From CAVVIG01 sp050249955 (GTDB taxonomy: Bacteria > Acidobacteriota > Vicinamibacteria > Vicinamibacterales > CAVVIG01), in NCBI GenBank assembly GCA_050249955.1, contig JBFWPN010000015.1:1-64000 (forward strand): 64,000 nucleotides of DNA. The letters run 5' to 3'. The notes beneath the pieces were generated by a model, which saw only the letters and a list, made by a program, of their open reading frames with translations, was not told where the DNA came from and did no database searches. The translations under genes were made by a program, and so were the position numbers. How positions within the stretch are numbered: the first letter of the stretch is position 1; every line of letters starts with the position of its first letter. Positions 1 through 7,849 of this stretch are shown here, one piece after another.

Positions 1-128
1 CGGCGAGCGCGGCGGGCGAGCAGGCGATCGCGGGGGCGGTGGCGCTGCGCTACAACGCCTACAAGATTCCGCTGATGCGCAATCTCGTCAAGCGCGCCAT
101 CCGCGGCAACGCGCAGGCGACGACGTAG
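1..128 (+). CDS. C-terminal fragment, probably FAD-binding subunit of a molybdenum hydroxylase
   Basis: Only the last 41 codons lie in the window, read in the frame starting at base 3 and ending with TAG at 126-128. The tail reads ...ALRYNAYKIPLMRNLVKRAI..., like the C-terminus of FAD-binding (CoxM/XdhB-type) subunits of xanthine dehydrogenase-family enzymes, where an NAYK-type motif is followed by a hydrophobic and basic helix. The catalytic molybdopterin subunit follows at 579 on the same strand, which supports the call. In such enzymes this subunit passes electrons from the 2Fe-2S clusters to FAD. Identification rests on a short tail and on context. Confidence 0.55.
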   Translation, partial: ASAAGEQAIAGAVALRYNAYKIPLMRNLVKRAIRGNAQATT

Positions 129-132
129 TCTG

Positions 133-555
133 TTGACTCCCCGGGTGACACGCACCGCGATCGTCGCGCTGACGATCGCGGTGTCGTGCGCGGGGCTGGC
201 GGGCTGCGCGGAGAAGCCTGCGGCGGCATCGCGCAGGGAAACCTACTGGCGGACGGTGAACCGGTGGACCGGTCGCGATCGTCTCCAGACCGAGTCCTGG
301 CCTTCCGATTCCGGTGCCATGCGCATCCGCTGGAGCACCAGCAAGGCGAAGCCCGGCAGCGTATTCCAGCTCACGATTCACAGTGCGATCAGCGGCCGTC
401 CCATGGAGACCGTCGTCGACCAGATCGGCGACGGCGAGGGCACGGCCTTCTTCAGCGACGACCCGCGCGTGTTCTTCGCGGTGGTCGACTCGAAGAACCT
501 CGATTGGCAGTTCACGATTGAAGAACCGGTCGATGTCATTCTCACGCCGAAGTGA
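133..555 (+). CDS. small secreted lipoprotein of unknown function
   Basis: This is a 140-residue protein with a basic N-terminus, a hydrophobic stretch and a lipobox (AGLAGC, Cys about residue 25), so it is predicted to be lipid-anchored outside the cytoplasm. The mature part is small and polar with alternating beta-like segments; no family is recognised. It starts with TTG, and an in-frame GTG at 145 is an alternative. It sits between two subunits of a molybdenum hydroxylase, 4 bases after the first gene's stop and 23 bases before the next start. Co-transcription with the enzyme is likely; a role in its maturation or anchoring would be inference. Confidence 0.6.
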   Translation: MTPRVTRTAIVALTIAVSCAGLAGCAEKPAAASRRETYWRTVNRWTGRDRLQTESWPSDSGAMRIRWSTSKAKPGSVFQLTIHSAISGRPMETVVDQIGDGEGTAFFSDDPRVFFAVVDSKNLDWQFTIEEPVDVILTPK

Positions 556-578
556 CAGGGCCCGGGAGGGACGAACGA

Positions 579-3056
579 ATGGCCAATAAGCTTGTCGGAC
601 AGAATTACCAGACGCCGGACCTGGTGGCGAAGGTGACCGGTCGTGCCAAGTATGTCGAAGACTACATGGTCGACGGCATGCTGCACGCCCGCCTGCTCAC
701 CAGCCCGCTGCCGCACGCGCGCGCCCGGAACATCGACGTCAGCCGCGCCCTTGCCCTCCCGGGGGTGAAGGCCATCCTGCTGCCGGACGAGATTCCCAGC
801 CCGGCCGATACCGTGACCGACCTCGGTGCGGTCATCAAGGCCGACCTGCGCGGCGAACGCGCCCTGTCGGCCGAACCGGTGTACCAGGGCGAGCCGGTGC
901 TCGCCGTGGCGGCGGTCGACGAGTTGACCGCCATCGAGGCGATCGAGTTGATCGACATCGACTGGGAACCGCTGCCCTTCAACGTCGACCCGATCGACTC
1001 GCTGCGCCCGGGCACGCCCACGGCGCGGGCCGAGGGCAACGTCTGGATGCGCAAGCCGGCCGAAGCGGGCCAGCAACCCGGACCGCCCGACGTGGTGATG
1101 CTGAAGTGGGAGGAGCAGGACTTCGCCGAGTACGCGGACGGCAAGCTCCCCATGGGCAAGCCGACCGACGAGTGGTCCTACGGCGACGTCGACGGGAACT
1201 TCGCCAAGGCCGCGCTGGTCCTCGACGAGACCTTCTCGACCTCGAACAACAGCCACGTCACGCTCGAGCCGCGCAGCGCGCTGGCCTACTGGCAGAACGG
1301 CAAGCTGTTCCTGCATTGCTCCACGCAGAGCACCGTGCAGACCGTGGCGTCGGTCGCACGCTGGCTCCACATGGAAGCCACCGACATCGTCATCGTGAGC
1401 GAGTACACGGGAGGCGGGTTCGGCAGCAAGGCGACCGGCACGCTGCAGTCGATCATCCCGGCGCTGCTCGCGAAGAAGGCGAATGCGCCGGTGCTGATGC
1501 ACGTGAGCCGAGAGGACGAGCACTTCATCGGCGGATACCGTCCGGCGGTGCACGGGCGCGTCAAGGCCGGCTTCGACAAGGGCGGCAAGCTGCTCGCGGT
1601 CGACATGTTCGTCATCTGCGAGAACGGCCCGTTCGAGCAGCAGGGTGACACCGGCCAGACCGGTCGCATCGCCTCGCTGATGTACCAGCCGGAAGCGATG
1701 CGGTGGCGCGGCGTGGCGGTGCTCACGAATACGCCCCCGCGGCGTGCACAGAGCCAGCCGGGCGGCATGCAGGGCATCACGATCATGGAACCGCTGCTCG
1801 CCAAGGCGGCGCGCAAGCTGGGCGTCGACCAGGTGGAACTGCGGCGGATCAACGCGCCGGTCGGCAAGGCCAAGGTCGGCCCTGCCAACGCGCGCGGCCA
1901 GCGTGGCTACTCGACGAGCGCCTTCGTGCAGGAAGCCCTGGACAAGGGCAAGGCGCTCTTCAACTGGGACGAGCGCAAGGCGCGCAGCGGCAGGGTGAAC
2001 GGGACGAAAGTGCGGGGCGTGGGCGTGGCGGTCAGCACGTTCGTGGCCGGGTCGACCGGCTTCGACGGGCTGTTCGTCATCAAGCCAGACGGCCAGATGT
2101 ACATCAACACGGGCGTCGGCAACCTCGGCACCGAGTCGTACAGCGACACGATGCGCGTGGCGGCCGAGATGATGGGCGTGCCGTGGGAGAAGGTGGTCCT
2201 CACCTGGGGGAACACCGCCAACAACCTCCCGTGGTCGTGCGTATCGGGCGGCAGCCAGACGATTCACGCGCACACGCGCGCGGCACACGCGGCCGCGTCG
2301 GATGCCATCCGGAAGTGCCAGGAGATCGCGGCCAGGTCGCTCGGCGGTCGGCCCGAGGACTACGTGCTCGAGAACGAGCGGGTCCAGCGGCGCGGCGGGG
2401 CGGGCATGACCCTGGCCCAGGTGGCGCAGAAGGCGATCGAACTCGGCGGCCGGTATGACGGCCACGAACTGCCGGAGGACATCAACGCGTTCACGAAGCG
2501 CTCGGCCACCAACCTGGCCGGCCAGGGCCTGATGGGTGTCGGCCGCGACAACTACAAGCGCGACGGTGCGTCGTACTCGTTCGTGGCAGGGTTCGCCGAG
2601 GTCGAGGTCGACCGCGAGACCGGCCGCTACGAGATGATCGACTATGTGGCCGTGGCCGACGTCGGCACGGTGGTCCATCCGCGCGCGCTGGGCGGGCAGG
2701 TGCTCGGCCGGTCGATTCTCGGCATGGGGCACGCGCTGGCACAGAAGACGGTCTACGACCAGCACTACGGGGTGGCGCTCGCCCGCCGCATGTACCAGAA
2801 CCGGCCGCCGGCCATCCTCGACGTGCCGCGCAACATGCAGTGGGCCGCGGTCGAGATCCCCGATCCCGAGTCACCGGTAGGGGCCCGCGGCATCGGTGAG
2901 CCGCCGGTTGGTGCAGGCTGCTGCGCCATCCTGAACGCCATCTCGGATGCGCTCGGCGACGACATCTTCCGCCGCGCACCGGTCAACCTCGACACGATCC
3001 TGACCTCGCTCGAGTCCGGCAGGCCCGTGCAGGAGGCGCTGACCGCGCACATCTGA
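579..3056 (+). CDS. xanthine dehydrogenase-family protein, molybdopterin-binding subunit
   Basis: This is the large catalytic subunit (825 aa) of a xanthine dehydrogenase/CO dehydrogenase-type molybdenum hydroxylase, which hydroxylates aromatic heterocycles or aldehydes with water as the oxygen source. The N-terminal part has the a/b hammerhead domain (from VAKVTGRAKYVED). The molybdopterin-binding region shows GGGFGSKATG, PGGMQG and, near the C-terminus, GARGIGEPPVGAG, which carries the catalytic Glu of the GE motif. The ATG at 579 has a GGGAGG-type ribosome site at 564-570; an in-frame start further upstream would run into the preceding lipoprotein gene. No 2Fe-2S subunit lies between the FAD fragment and this gene, so it may be further upstream. 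The substrate cannot be told from sequence. Confidence 0.9.
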   Translation: MANKLVGQNYQTPDLVAKVTGRAKYVEDYMVDGMLHARLLTSPLPHARARNIDVSRALALPGVKAILLPDEIPSPADTVTDLGAVIKADLRGERALSAEPVYQGEPVLAVAAVDELTAIEAIELIDIDWEPLPFNVDPIDSLRPGTPTARAEGNVWMRKPAEAGQQPGPPDVVMLKWEEQDFAEYADGKLPMGKPTDEWSYGDVDGNFAKAALVLDETFSTSNNSHVTLEPRSALAYWQNGKLFLHCSTQSTVQTVASVARWLHMEATDIVIVSEYTGGGFGSKATGTLQSIIPALLAKKANAPVLMHVSREDEHFIGGYRPAVHGRVKAGFDKGGKLLAVDMFVICENGPFEQQGDTGQTGRIASLMYQPEAMRWRGVAVLTNTPPRRAQSQPGGMQGITIMEPLLAKAARKLGVDQVELRRINAPVGKAKVGPANARGQRGYSTSAFVQEALDKGKALFNWDERKARSGRVNGTKVRGVGVAVSTFVAGSTGFDGLFVIKPDGQMYINTGVGNLGTESYSDTMRVAAEMMGVPWEKVVLTWGNTANNLPWSCVSGGSQTIHAHTRAAHAAASDAIRKCQEIAARSLGGRPEDYVLENERVQRRGGAGMTLAQVAQKAIELGGRYDGHELPEDINAFTKRSATNLAGQGLMGVGRDNYKRDGASYSFVAGFAEVEVDRETGRYEMIDYVAVADVGTVVHPRALGGQVLGRSILGMGHALAQKTVYDQHYGVALARRMYQNRPPAILDVPRNMQWAAVEIPDPESPVGARGIGEPPVGAGCCAILNAISDALGDDIFRRAPVNLDTILTSLESGRPVQEALTAHI

Positions 3057-3110
3057 CACAGCCTCCGGCTGCGGGCTCCGGGCTTCAGACGGCGTCGGCT
3101 GCAGACAACA

Positions 3111-3148
3111 AAGGGCGGCTTCCGGCATCGACCGGGAGCCGCCCTTTT
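3111..3148 (+). terminator. rho-independent terminator
   Basis: A perfect 10-bp stem (AAGGGCGGCT at 3111-3120 with AGCCGCCCTT at 3137-3146) closes a 16-base loop and is followed by TT. It lies 55 bases after the molybdenum hydroxylase stop. Because the stem begins with AA and ends with TT, it could also work on the minus strand for the ferrochelatase gene that converges on it. Confidence 0.8.
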
Positions 3149-3203
3149 CATTGGTCCACCTGAAGGTGGGCACTGCGCGCCTCCGGCCCGCGGCTGCTGA
3201 CGT

Positions 3204-4238
3204 CTAGCGTGCTCGTGCGCCTCGGGCGGGCGGCGGGCCTTCCACACGCTCCGGCCTGGCGGGCGCGGTCAGGGGCAGGGGGCGACCCGCTTCGTAGCGG
3301 CGCCAGGTCTGCAGCACCAGGTCGCCAATCAGGTCGAGGAAGGCCGGGTCGTCGTTCACCGCCTCGGCGCGAGCCATGGGCAGCCCCAGTTCGCGGCACA
3401 CGTGGGCCGCTTCTTCATCCAGGTCGTACAGCACCTCGATGTGATCGCAGACAAAGCCGATGGGGCACAGCACGGCCGCCTCGAGCCCCTTCGCGTGCGC
3501 CTCCCGGAGGTAGTCGCAGACGTCCGGCCCCAGCCACGGGTCTTCCGGGCGGCCGCTGCGGCTCTGGTAGACGAGCGTCCAGTTGGCCCATCCAAGCTCC
3601 GACGCCACCGCCTCGGCTGACTGCTGGAGCTGCAGCTGGTAGCGCGCCGCGCCGGTCATCGACGCCGGGATGCTGTGGGCCGTGAACACCACGCGTGCCC
3701 GGCCCCGGACCTCGGCGGGCAGCGTCGCGAGTGCCGCAGCCACGTGCCGCGCATTCGTGCCGACGAACCCGGGATGGGTGTGCCAGTCGCCAACGAAGGT
3801 CACGTCGACGTCGGGCCGACCGTCCTGCACCGCCTCGGTGCGGGCATCGAGCACGTTCTGCTTGTACTGCGTGCAGCTCGAGTAGGACCGCTGGGCGGCG
3901 CAGACGAAGCCGATTGCCCGTCGGACGCCGGCGTCGGCCATCTCCTTCAGCGTGTCCGGCAGGAGCGGGTGCCAGTTCCGCATGCCGACGAACACCGGCA
4001 CGTCGGCGAGTCCGGCCTGGGCGAGGCGCTGTCGCAGGCCGTCGGCCTGCCGCATCGTGATCGCCGTGAGCGGCGATACCCCCCCGAAGTGTTCGTAGTG
4101 ACCGACCACCTCCTCGAGCCGCTCCGGCGGAATCCGCCGTCCACGCAGCACATTGGCGAGGAAGGGGCGGATGTCGCCGGGACCCTGCGGGCCTCCGAAG
4201 GACACCATCAGCACGGCATCGAATGGACGTGTGGGCAT
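3204..4238 (-). CDS. hemH: ferrochelatase (protoporphyrin or coproporphyrin)
   Basis: HemH/CpfC inserts Fe2+ into a porphyrin, the last or next-to-last step of haem synthesis. The protein (344 aa from MPTRPFDA) shows the family start VLMVSFGGPQGP, then RGRRIPPERLEEV, HFGGVSP, the catalytic histidine in FTAHSIP (about residue 188) and CPIGFVCDHIEVLYDLDEEA, which holds the acidic metal-site residue. Length is normal. The start at 4238 is chosen because it begins just before the conserved strand; a TACCAT -10-like element sits 11 bases upstream (complement of 4250-4255), suggesting a leaderless message. The many c-type cytochromes in this window imply a high haem demand. The FGGPxGPxDI...LRGRRIP style resembles the coproporphyrin-type branch, but substrate is not decided by sequence alone. 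Confidence 0.92.
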   Translation of the reverse strand: MPTRPFDAVLMVSFGGPQGPGDIRPFLANVLRGRRIPPERLEEVVGHYEHFGGVSPLTAITMRQADGLRQRLAQAGLADVPVFVGMRNWHPLLPDTLKEMADAGVRRAIGFVCAAQRSYSSCTQYKQNVLDARTEAVQDGRPDVDVTFVGDWHTHPGFVGTNARHVAAALATLPAEVRGRARVVFTAHSIPASMTGAARYQLQLQQSAEAVASELGWANWTLVYQSRSGRPEDPWLGPDVCDYLREAHAKGLEAAVLCPIGFVCDHIEVLYDLDEEAAHVCRELGLPMARAEAVNDDPAFLDLIGDLVLQTWRRYEAGRPLPLTAPARPERVEGPPPARGARAR

Positions 4239-4318
4239 GGGCGCGATCAATGGTAGGTCAGCGGATCGACGGCGCGCTACACTGGTCGGCGCATCCACAC
4301 TCGTGCTGGAGGTGTCCG

Positions 4319-4750
4319 ATGGTCCGGTGGTCCGCTCTGCGTCTGTCTGGTCTGGCTGCCTGTGTCTTCACTATGACGCTTGTCACCCTGCAGGGCGTTG
4401 CGGGTGTGACGGGGGCGCAGGAGCGGGTCCTCTCTGCCGACGAGCACCGGCAGATGATGAACGACGCCTCCGACGCGCAGGAGGACTTCCGGTTCGCCGT
4501 TGCGGACAAGGACCAGAAGGGCGCCGTCGACGCGCTCGTGAAGCTCGAGCGTTTCATGGGACAGACCGAAACGTACTGGGCTGCCAGGAAGTCGGCCGAC
4601 GGGGTGAAGCTCGCGCGTGAGTCGCGCGCCTCGGCCAGCGCGGCGCTGTCGGCCGCCCGCTCCGGCAACCTCGCCGGTGCCGCCGAGCCGTTCGATCGGA
4701 TGGGGGCGAGCTGCAATGCCTGCCATGAACTGCACCTCGAGCAGAAGTGA
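4319..4750 (+). CDS. class II-type cytochrome c, secreted
   Basis: This is a 143-aa exported protein. It has a signal peptide (residues 1 to about 34, ending near GAQ), then a predicted four-helix region with charged and Ala-rich helices. A single haem-binding CNACH motif lies close to the C-terminus (about 132-136), the placement typical of cytochrome c'/c-556. A periplasmic electron-carrier or gas-binding role follows from the family. The ATG at 4319 is preceded by a GGAGG site at 4309-4313. A TACACT hexamer at 4278-4283 is a possible -10. The stop overlaps the GTG start of the downstream toxin gene, so the two are probably co-translated although their functions look unrelated. Confidence 0.85.
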   Translation: MVRWSALRLSGLAACVFTMTLVTLQGVAGVTGAQERVLSADEHRQMMNDASDAQEDFRFAVADKDQKGAVDALVKLERFMGQTETYWAARKSADGVKLARESRASASAALSAARSGNLAGAAEPFDRMGASCNACHELHLEQK

Positions 4751-4778
4751 GAACCCAGAAGTCGGAACTCGGAAGTGA
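4741..4778 (+). repeat. degenerate 14-base tandem repeat
   Basis: Units GAACCCAGAAGTCG (4751-4764) and GAACTCGGAAGTGA (4765-4778) match at most positions, and 4741-4750 (GCAGAAGTGA) looks like a partial third unit. The repeat covers the cytochrome stop and the first codons of the toxin gene, whose residues 2-10 are therefore repeat-derived. Confidence 0.5.
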
Positions 4779-5310
4779 CGCGGCCGCGGGCCCGTGCCAC
4801 ATCTGGACACGCACGCCCGTTGTCTGGCTGCTCGTGCTGCTGGCACTGGCGGCCGTCTGGTCCTCGCCCGCGCGCGCACAGGCCGTCCGGGAGCGGCCAG
4901 GTGCCACGACCGCCGACCCGACGCTCTACGACCTGCAGCGCGACGAACGGCTCGGCGGCCATACCCTTGCGCGTCATGTCGGCCGGACCGACGCCCAACT
5001 GGCCGACCGGCTGCGACGCGAGAATGTGTCCGCGGCCTCCACGTGGGCGGATGAGCTGACCGCACGCCGCACGGTCGCGCTCGCAATCCAGCAGTCGCGC
5101 GATCGGATCCGTGCGTGGGAGTCGAGGCAGGGGAGCCGTCCCAACCTGGTGCTGAACTACGTGCAGCCAGCCGGGCCCCCGCTCGGTCGGTCCATGCGGC
5201 GGCGCGATCCGGTGAGCCGAACCTGCGACCGCGCGGTCATCGTGCTCCGCTGGCTCGAACGCGACCGCCGCTGGATTGTGCTGACTTCGTACCCGGAGAC
5301 CCGTCGATGA
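4747..5310 (+). CDS. RNase A-like (CdiA-CT type) toxin with N-terminal signal peptide
   Basis: The protein is 187 aa. Residues 23-45 form a hydrophobic signal segment ending in an AxA-like site (SPARAQA), so it is probably exported. The rest matches the bacterial RNase A-like toxin domain found at the C-terminus of some CdiA proteins: LGGHTLARHVGRTDAQLADRL (about 69-89), an Ala-rich helix with aromatic residues, and a terminal strand WIVLTSYPE. His77, Arg88, Thr180 and Tyr182 have the same spacing as the active-site His, Arg, Thr and Tyr described, as I recall, for the Yersinia kristensenii CDI toxin. The domain cuts RNA in target cells. Here it is not attached to a large CdiA stalk. The start is GTG, overlapping the preceding cytochrome stop; no later start would keep the signal peptide. 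The stop overlaps the immunity gene (ATGA). Confidence 0.75.
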   Translation: MRTQKSELGSDAAAGPCHIWTRTPVVWLLVLLALAAVWSSPARAQAVRERPGATTADPTLYDLQRDERLGGHTLARHVGRTDAQLADRLRRENVSAASTWADELTARRTVALAIQQSRDRIRAWESRQGSRPNLVLNYVQPAGPPLGRSMRRRDPVSRTCDRAVIVLRWLERDRRWIVLTSYPETRR

Positions 5311-5645
5311 CCCGGCACCAGCACGGTCCGCTTCACCCGGACCTCTTTCCCCGCCTGGCGGAGTTCGCCGCCGGGTATCTCCACCAGGACTTTCCGGTCG
5401 AGCACAAGACGCCGGAAGGGGCCCTCCGCGCCTACCTGGCTGATGTGAACCCGGACGAACGGGCCGAACTCGAGCAGGAACTGGCCCGATTCCGCGACGC
5501 GGCGAAGCGGGCCACGTGGCGCGACGTGCGCGAGGCGTTCGAGGCGCTCGGCGCCGCCTGGCGTCCGCTCTCGCGGGCCGCGCTCGACGACCTCCTGCAC
5601 CTCCCGGCGAGGCTCACCGAGGCGGCCCGGCGGAGCGAACGATGA
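5307..5645 (+). CDS. CdiI-type immunity protein for the upstream RNase toxin
   Basis: This is a 112-aa acidic, helical cytoplasmic protein without a signal peptide. Its N-terminus (DLFPRLAEFAAGYLHQDF) matches the contact-dependent growth inhibition immunity family, which usually reads FPxLxQFxGGYFHQDW followed by an acidic helix. The second half (ATWRDVREAFEALGAAWRP...) fits the same fold. It starts inside the toxin stop codon (ATGA at 5307-5310), an arrangement that couples translation of toxin and antidote. By analogy with the family it would bind the toxin and block its RNase site. The family call rests on the short N-terminal motif plus the neighbouring toxin. Confidence 0.72.
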   Translation: MTRHQHGPLHPDLFPRLAEFAAGYLHQDFPVEHKTPEGALRAYLADVNPDERAELEQELARFRDAAKRATWRDVREAFEALGAAWRPLSRAALDDLLHLPARLTEAARRSER

Positions 5646-6013
5646 GCCTCCTGAGCCGGGTGTCCGGAGGCGCGCGTCGTCACGGCGTCCTGCTGGCAGG
5701 GCTCGTGCTGTGCCTTGGGCTCGCGGGCACCACGCGGCCAGGCCACGCGGCGGCCGCAGGAGCGACCTTCAGCGGTACCGTCGCCGGCTCCGACCAGGGG
5801 TTCCTCACCGGTGCCTCGGTGATCATCGACGGTCCCGTGCACCGCGATGCGAAGACCGACGCCGACGGCCGATTCACCATCGTGGACGTGCCGAAAGGCC
5901 GGTACCAGGTGCGGGTGATGGCCGACGGCTACCTGCCCATGGAGCGGCCGATGGAAGTGGGCGACGCCTCGGTGTCGGTGGACGTGGTGCTCCTGCGCCT
6001 GCCCGGCCTCTGA
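5642..6013 (+). CDS. secreted carboxypeptidase-regulatory-like (beta-sandwich) protein
   Basis: This 123-aa protein has a signal peptide (about residues 1-38) followed by one CarboxypepD_reg-type domain: TFSGTVAGSDQGFLTGASVIIDG, DAKTDADGRFTIVDVPKGRYQVRVMADGY and a final strand ending in VVLL. Such domains are beta sandwiches on secreted or outer-membrane proteins and have no catalytic role of their own. The ATG overlaps the immunity gene stop (ATGA), making a four-gene run from the cytochrome. Whether it helps deliver or anchor the toxin is unknown; the linkage is the only evidence. Confidence 0.75.
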   Translation: MSLLSRVSGGARRHGVLLAGLVLCLGLAGTTRPGHAAAAGATFSGTVAGSDQGFLTGASVIIDGPVHRDAKTDADGRFTIVDVPKGRYQVRVMADGYLPMERPMEVGDASVSVDVVLLRLPGL

Positions 6014-6021
6014 GCGCGGGG

Positions 6022-6027
6022 TACAAT
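6022..6027 (+). promoter_or_regulatory. -10-like hexamer TACAAT before the UbiD gene
   Basis: TACAAT ends 9 bases before the GTG start of the UbiD-family gene, and no ribosome site is visible between them. The spacing fits a transcript starting at or next to the start codon. No convincing -35 was found. Confidence 0.4.
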
Positions 6028-6036
6028 CCAGTCGAC

Positions 6037-7836
6037 GTGTCCTTCCCGGATCTCCGCACCTTCATCGACCGCCTCCGCCGCGACAACGACGTCGTCTACA
6101 TCGACGCCCCGGTCAACCCGGTCGAGGAGGCGGCAGAGATTCACCGTCGCGTGATTGCCGCGAACGGCCCGGCCCTGGTGTTCCGGAATGTGGCCGGGGC
6201 CGACTTTCCGCTGGTGACGAACCTGTTCGGCACGGCCAGGCGCGCCGAACTGGCGTTCGGGGAGCGGCCGCTGCGGCTGATCCGCCGGCTGGTGCACCTG
6301 GTCGAGACCATCCTGCCGCCGACCCCCGCCAAGATCTGGGGCGCCCGCGATGTCGGGCTCGAACTGCTGAAGGTGGGACTCAAGCGGGGAAGCGGAGGAC
6401 CCGTCACCGAGGTGGTGACGAGCGACGTGCGCCTCGACCGGCTGCCGGCCATGACACTCTGGCCAGAGGACGGCGGACCGTTCGTGACGCTGCCGCTGGT
6501 CTATACCCAGCATCCGGACGGGCGCGGTCCGAACCTCGGGATGTACCGTCTGCACATCCACGACGTCACGTCCACCGGCATGCACTGGCAGATCGGGAAG
6601 GGAGGCGGCTTCCACTACCAGATCGCCGAGGCACGGAACCAGCCGCTGCCGGTCACGGTTTTCCTCGGTGGACCACCGGCCCTGATCCTCTCTGCCATCG
6701 CGCCGCTGCCCGAGAACGTGCCCGAGATGATGCTGGCCTCGCTCATCGCGGGCGAGCGGCTGAAGCTGTCGGAGGGCCCGTGGCCGCATCCGCTCGTCTC
6801 GTCGGCCGAGTTCGCGCTCATTGGTGAGGTGCCGCCGCACGTGCGCAAGCCCGAAGGGCCGTTCGGCGATCACTACGGGTACTACTCGCTGCAGCACCCG
6901 TACCCGGTCTTCAACGTGAAACAGATCGCACGGCGTCGTGACGCCATGTTCCCCGCGACCGTGGTGGGCAAGCCCCGGCAGGAGGACTTCTTCATCGGCG
7001 ATCTCCTGCAGGAACTGCTGTCGCCGCTCTTCCCGGTGGTGATGCCGGCCGTGCAGCAGCTCTGGTCGTACGGCGAGACCGGCTATCACTCGCTGGCTGG
7101 CGCGGTCGTGAAGCAGCGGTACGCGCGCGAGGCCATGGCCAGCGCATTCCGCATCCTTGGCGAAGGGCAGCTCTCGCTGACGAAGTTCCTGCTGATGACC
7201 GACCAGGCGGTGGACCTGAAGGATTTTCGGGCCACGCTCGAACACGTGCTGGCGCGCACCAACCCGGAAACCGATCTCTACGTGTTCGCGAACCTCTCCA
7301 TGGACACGCTGGACTACAGCGGGCCCGAGGTGAACAAGGGCTCGAAGGGTGTGTGGCTCGGGCTTGGCGACCCCGTGCGCGAGCTGAAGCGCGAGTTCCG
7401 CGCCGCGGAGCTCCCGGCCGGCGTCAGCGAGGTACGCGCCTACTGCGGCGGCTGCCTCGTCGTCGGCGTGCCTGGGTACGCGCACGACCCGGGCGTGGCC
7501 TCACGTATCGCCTCCCATCCGGCCTTTGCCGGCTGGCAGCTCCTGGTGCTGACCGACGAGCCGGTGCGCGCGACGAAGAGCGACATGAACTTCCTGTGGA
7601 CGACATTCACGCGCTTCGAGCCTGCGGCCGACATTCACGCGGCGGCCACGCGCGTGGTGCGCAACCACCTCTCGTACACCGGCCCCATCTGCATCGATGC
7701 GCGCATGAAGCCGTGGTATCCGAAGGAAGTCAGCTGCCGTCCCGAGGTGGCCGAGACGGTGAGCCGGCGGTGGCGGGAGTACTTCCCGAATGGCGGTGTC
7801 GAGATGGGCGACTCGGAGCGCGGACACCTGGACTGA
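6037..7836 (+). CDS. UbiD family decarboxylase
   Basis: This is a 599-aa member of the UbiD family of prenylated-FMN-dependent (de)carboxylases acting on aromatic or unsaturated acids. Family landmarks are the N-terminal FPDLRTFIDRL...IDAPVNPVEEAAEI, the cofactor region LGMYRLHIHDVTSTGMHWQIGKGGGFHY, EVPPHVRKPEGPFGDHYGYYS, which contains the conserved acidic residues, and GPICIDARMKPWYPKEV near the end. The length is above the usual 480-500 residues, mostly through the middle and C-terminal regions. GTG at 6037 is chosen because it directly precedes the conserved N-terminus; frames open further upstream read through the preceding gene. No UbiX flavin prenyltransferase gene is in this window. 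Substrate is unknown. Confidence 0.88.
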   Translation: MSFPDLRTFIDRLRRDNDVVYIDAPVNPVEEAAEIHRRVIAANGPALVFRNVAGADFPLVTNLFGTARRAELAFGERPLRLIRRLVHLVETILPPTPAKIWGARDVGLELLKVGLKRGSGGPVTEVVTSDVRLDRLPAMTLWPEDGGPFVTLPLVYTQHPDGRGPNLGMYRLHIHDVTSTGMHWQIGKGGGFHYQIAEARNQPLPVTVFLGGPPALILSAIAPLPENVPEMMLASLIAGERLKLSEGPWPHPLVSSAEFALIGEVPPHVRKPEGPFGDHYGYYSLQHPYPVFNVKQIARRRDAMFPATVVGKPRQEDFFIGDLLQELLSPLFPVVMPAVQQLWSYGETGYHSLAGAVVKQRYAREAMASAFRILGEGQLSLTKFLLMTDQAVDLKDFRATLEHVLARTNPETDLYVFANLSMDTLDYSGPEVNKGSKGVWLGLGDPVRELKREFRAAELPAGVSEVRAYCGGCLVVGVPGYAHDPGVASRIASHPAFAGWQLLVLTDEPVRATKSDMNFLWTTFTRFEPAADIHAAATRVVRNHLSYTGPICIDARMKPWYPKEVSCRPEVAETVSRRWREYFPNGGVEMGDSERGHLD

Positions 7837-7849
7837 CCGGGGCCGGCGC

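Noticed and set aside
378..2765. Long open frame (795 codons) on the minus strand under the molybdenum hydroxylase gene
   Set aside because: It is the antisense shadow of a clear conserved gene; its product is Arg/His/Val-rich with no signal or domain, as expected for reverse frames in GC-rich DNA.
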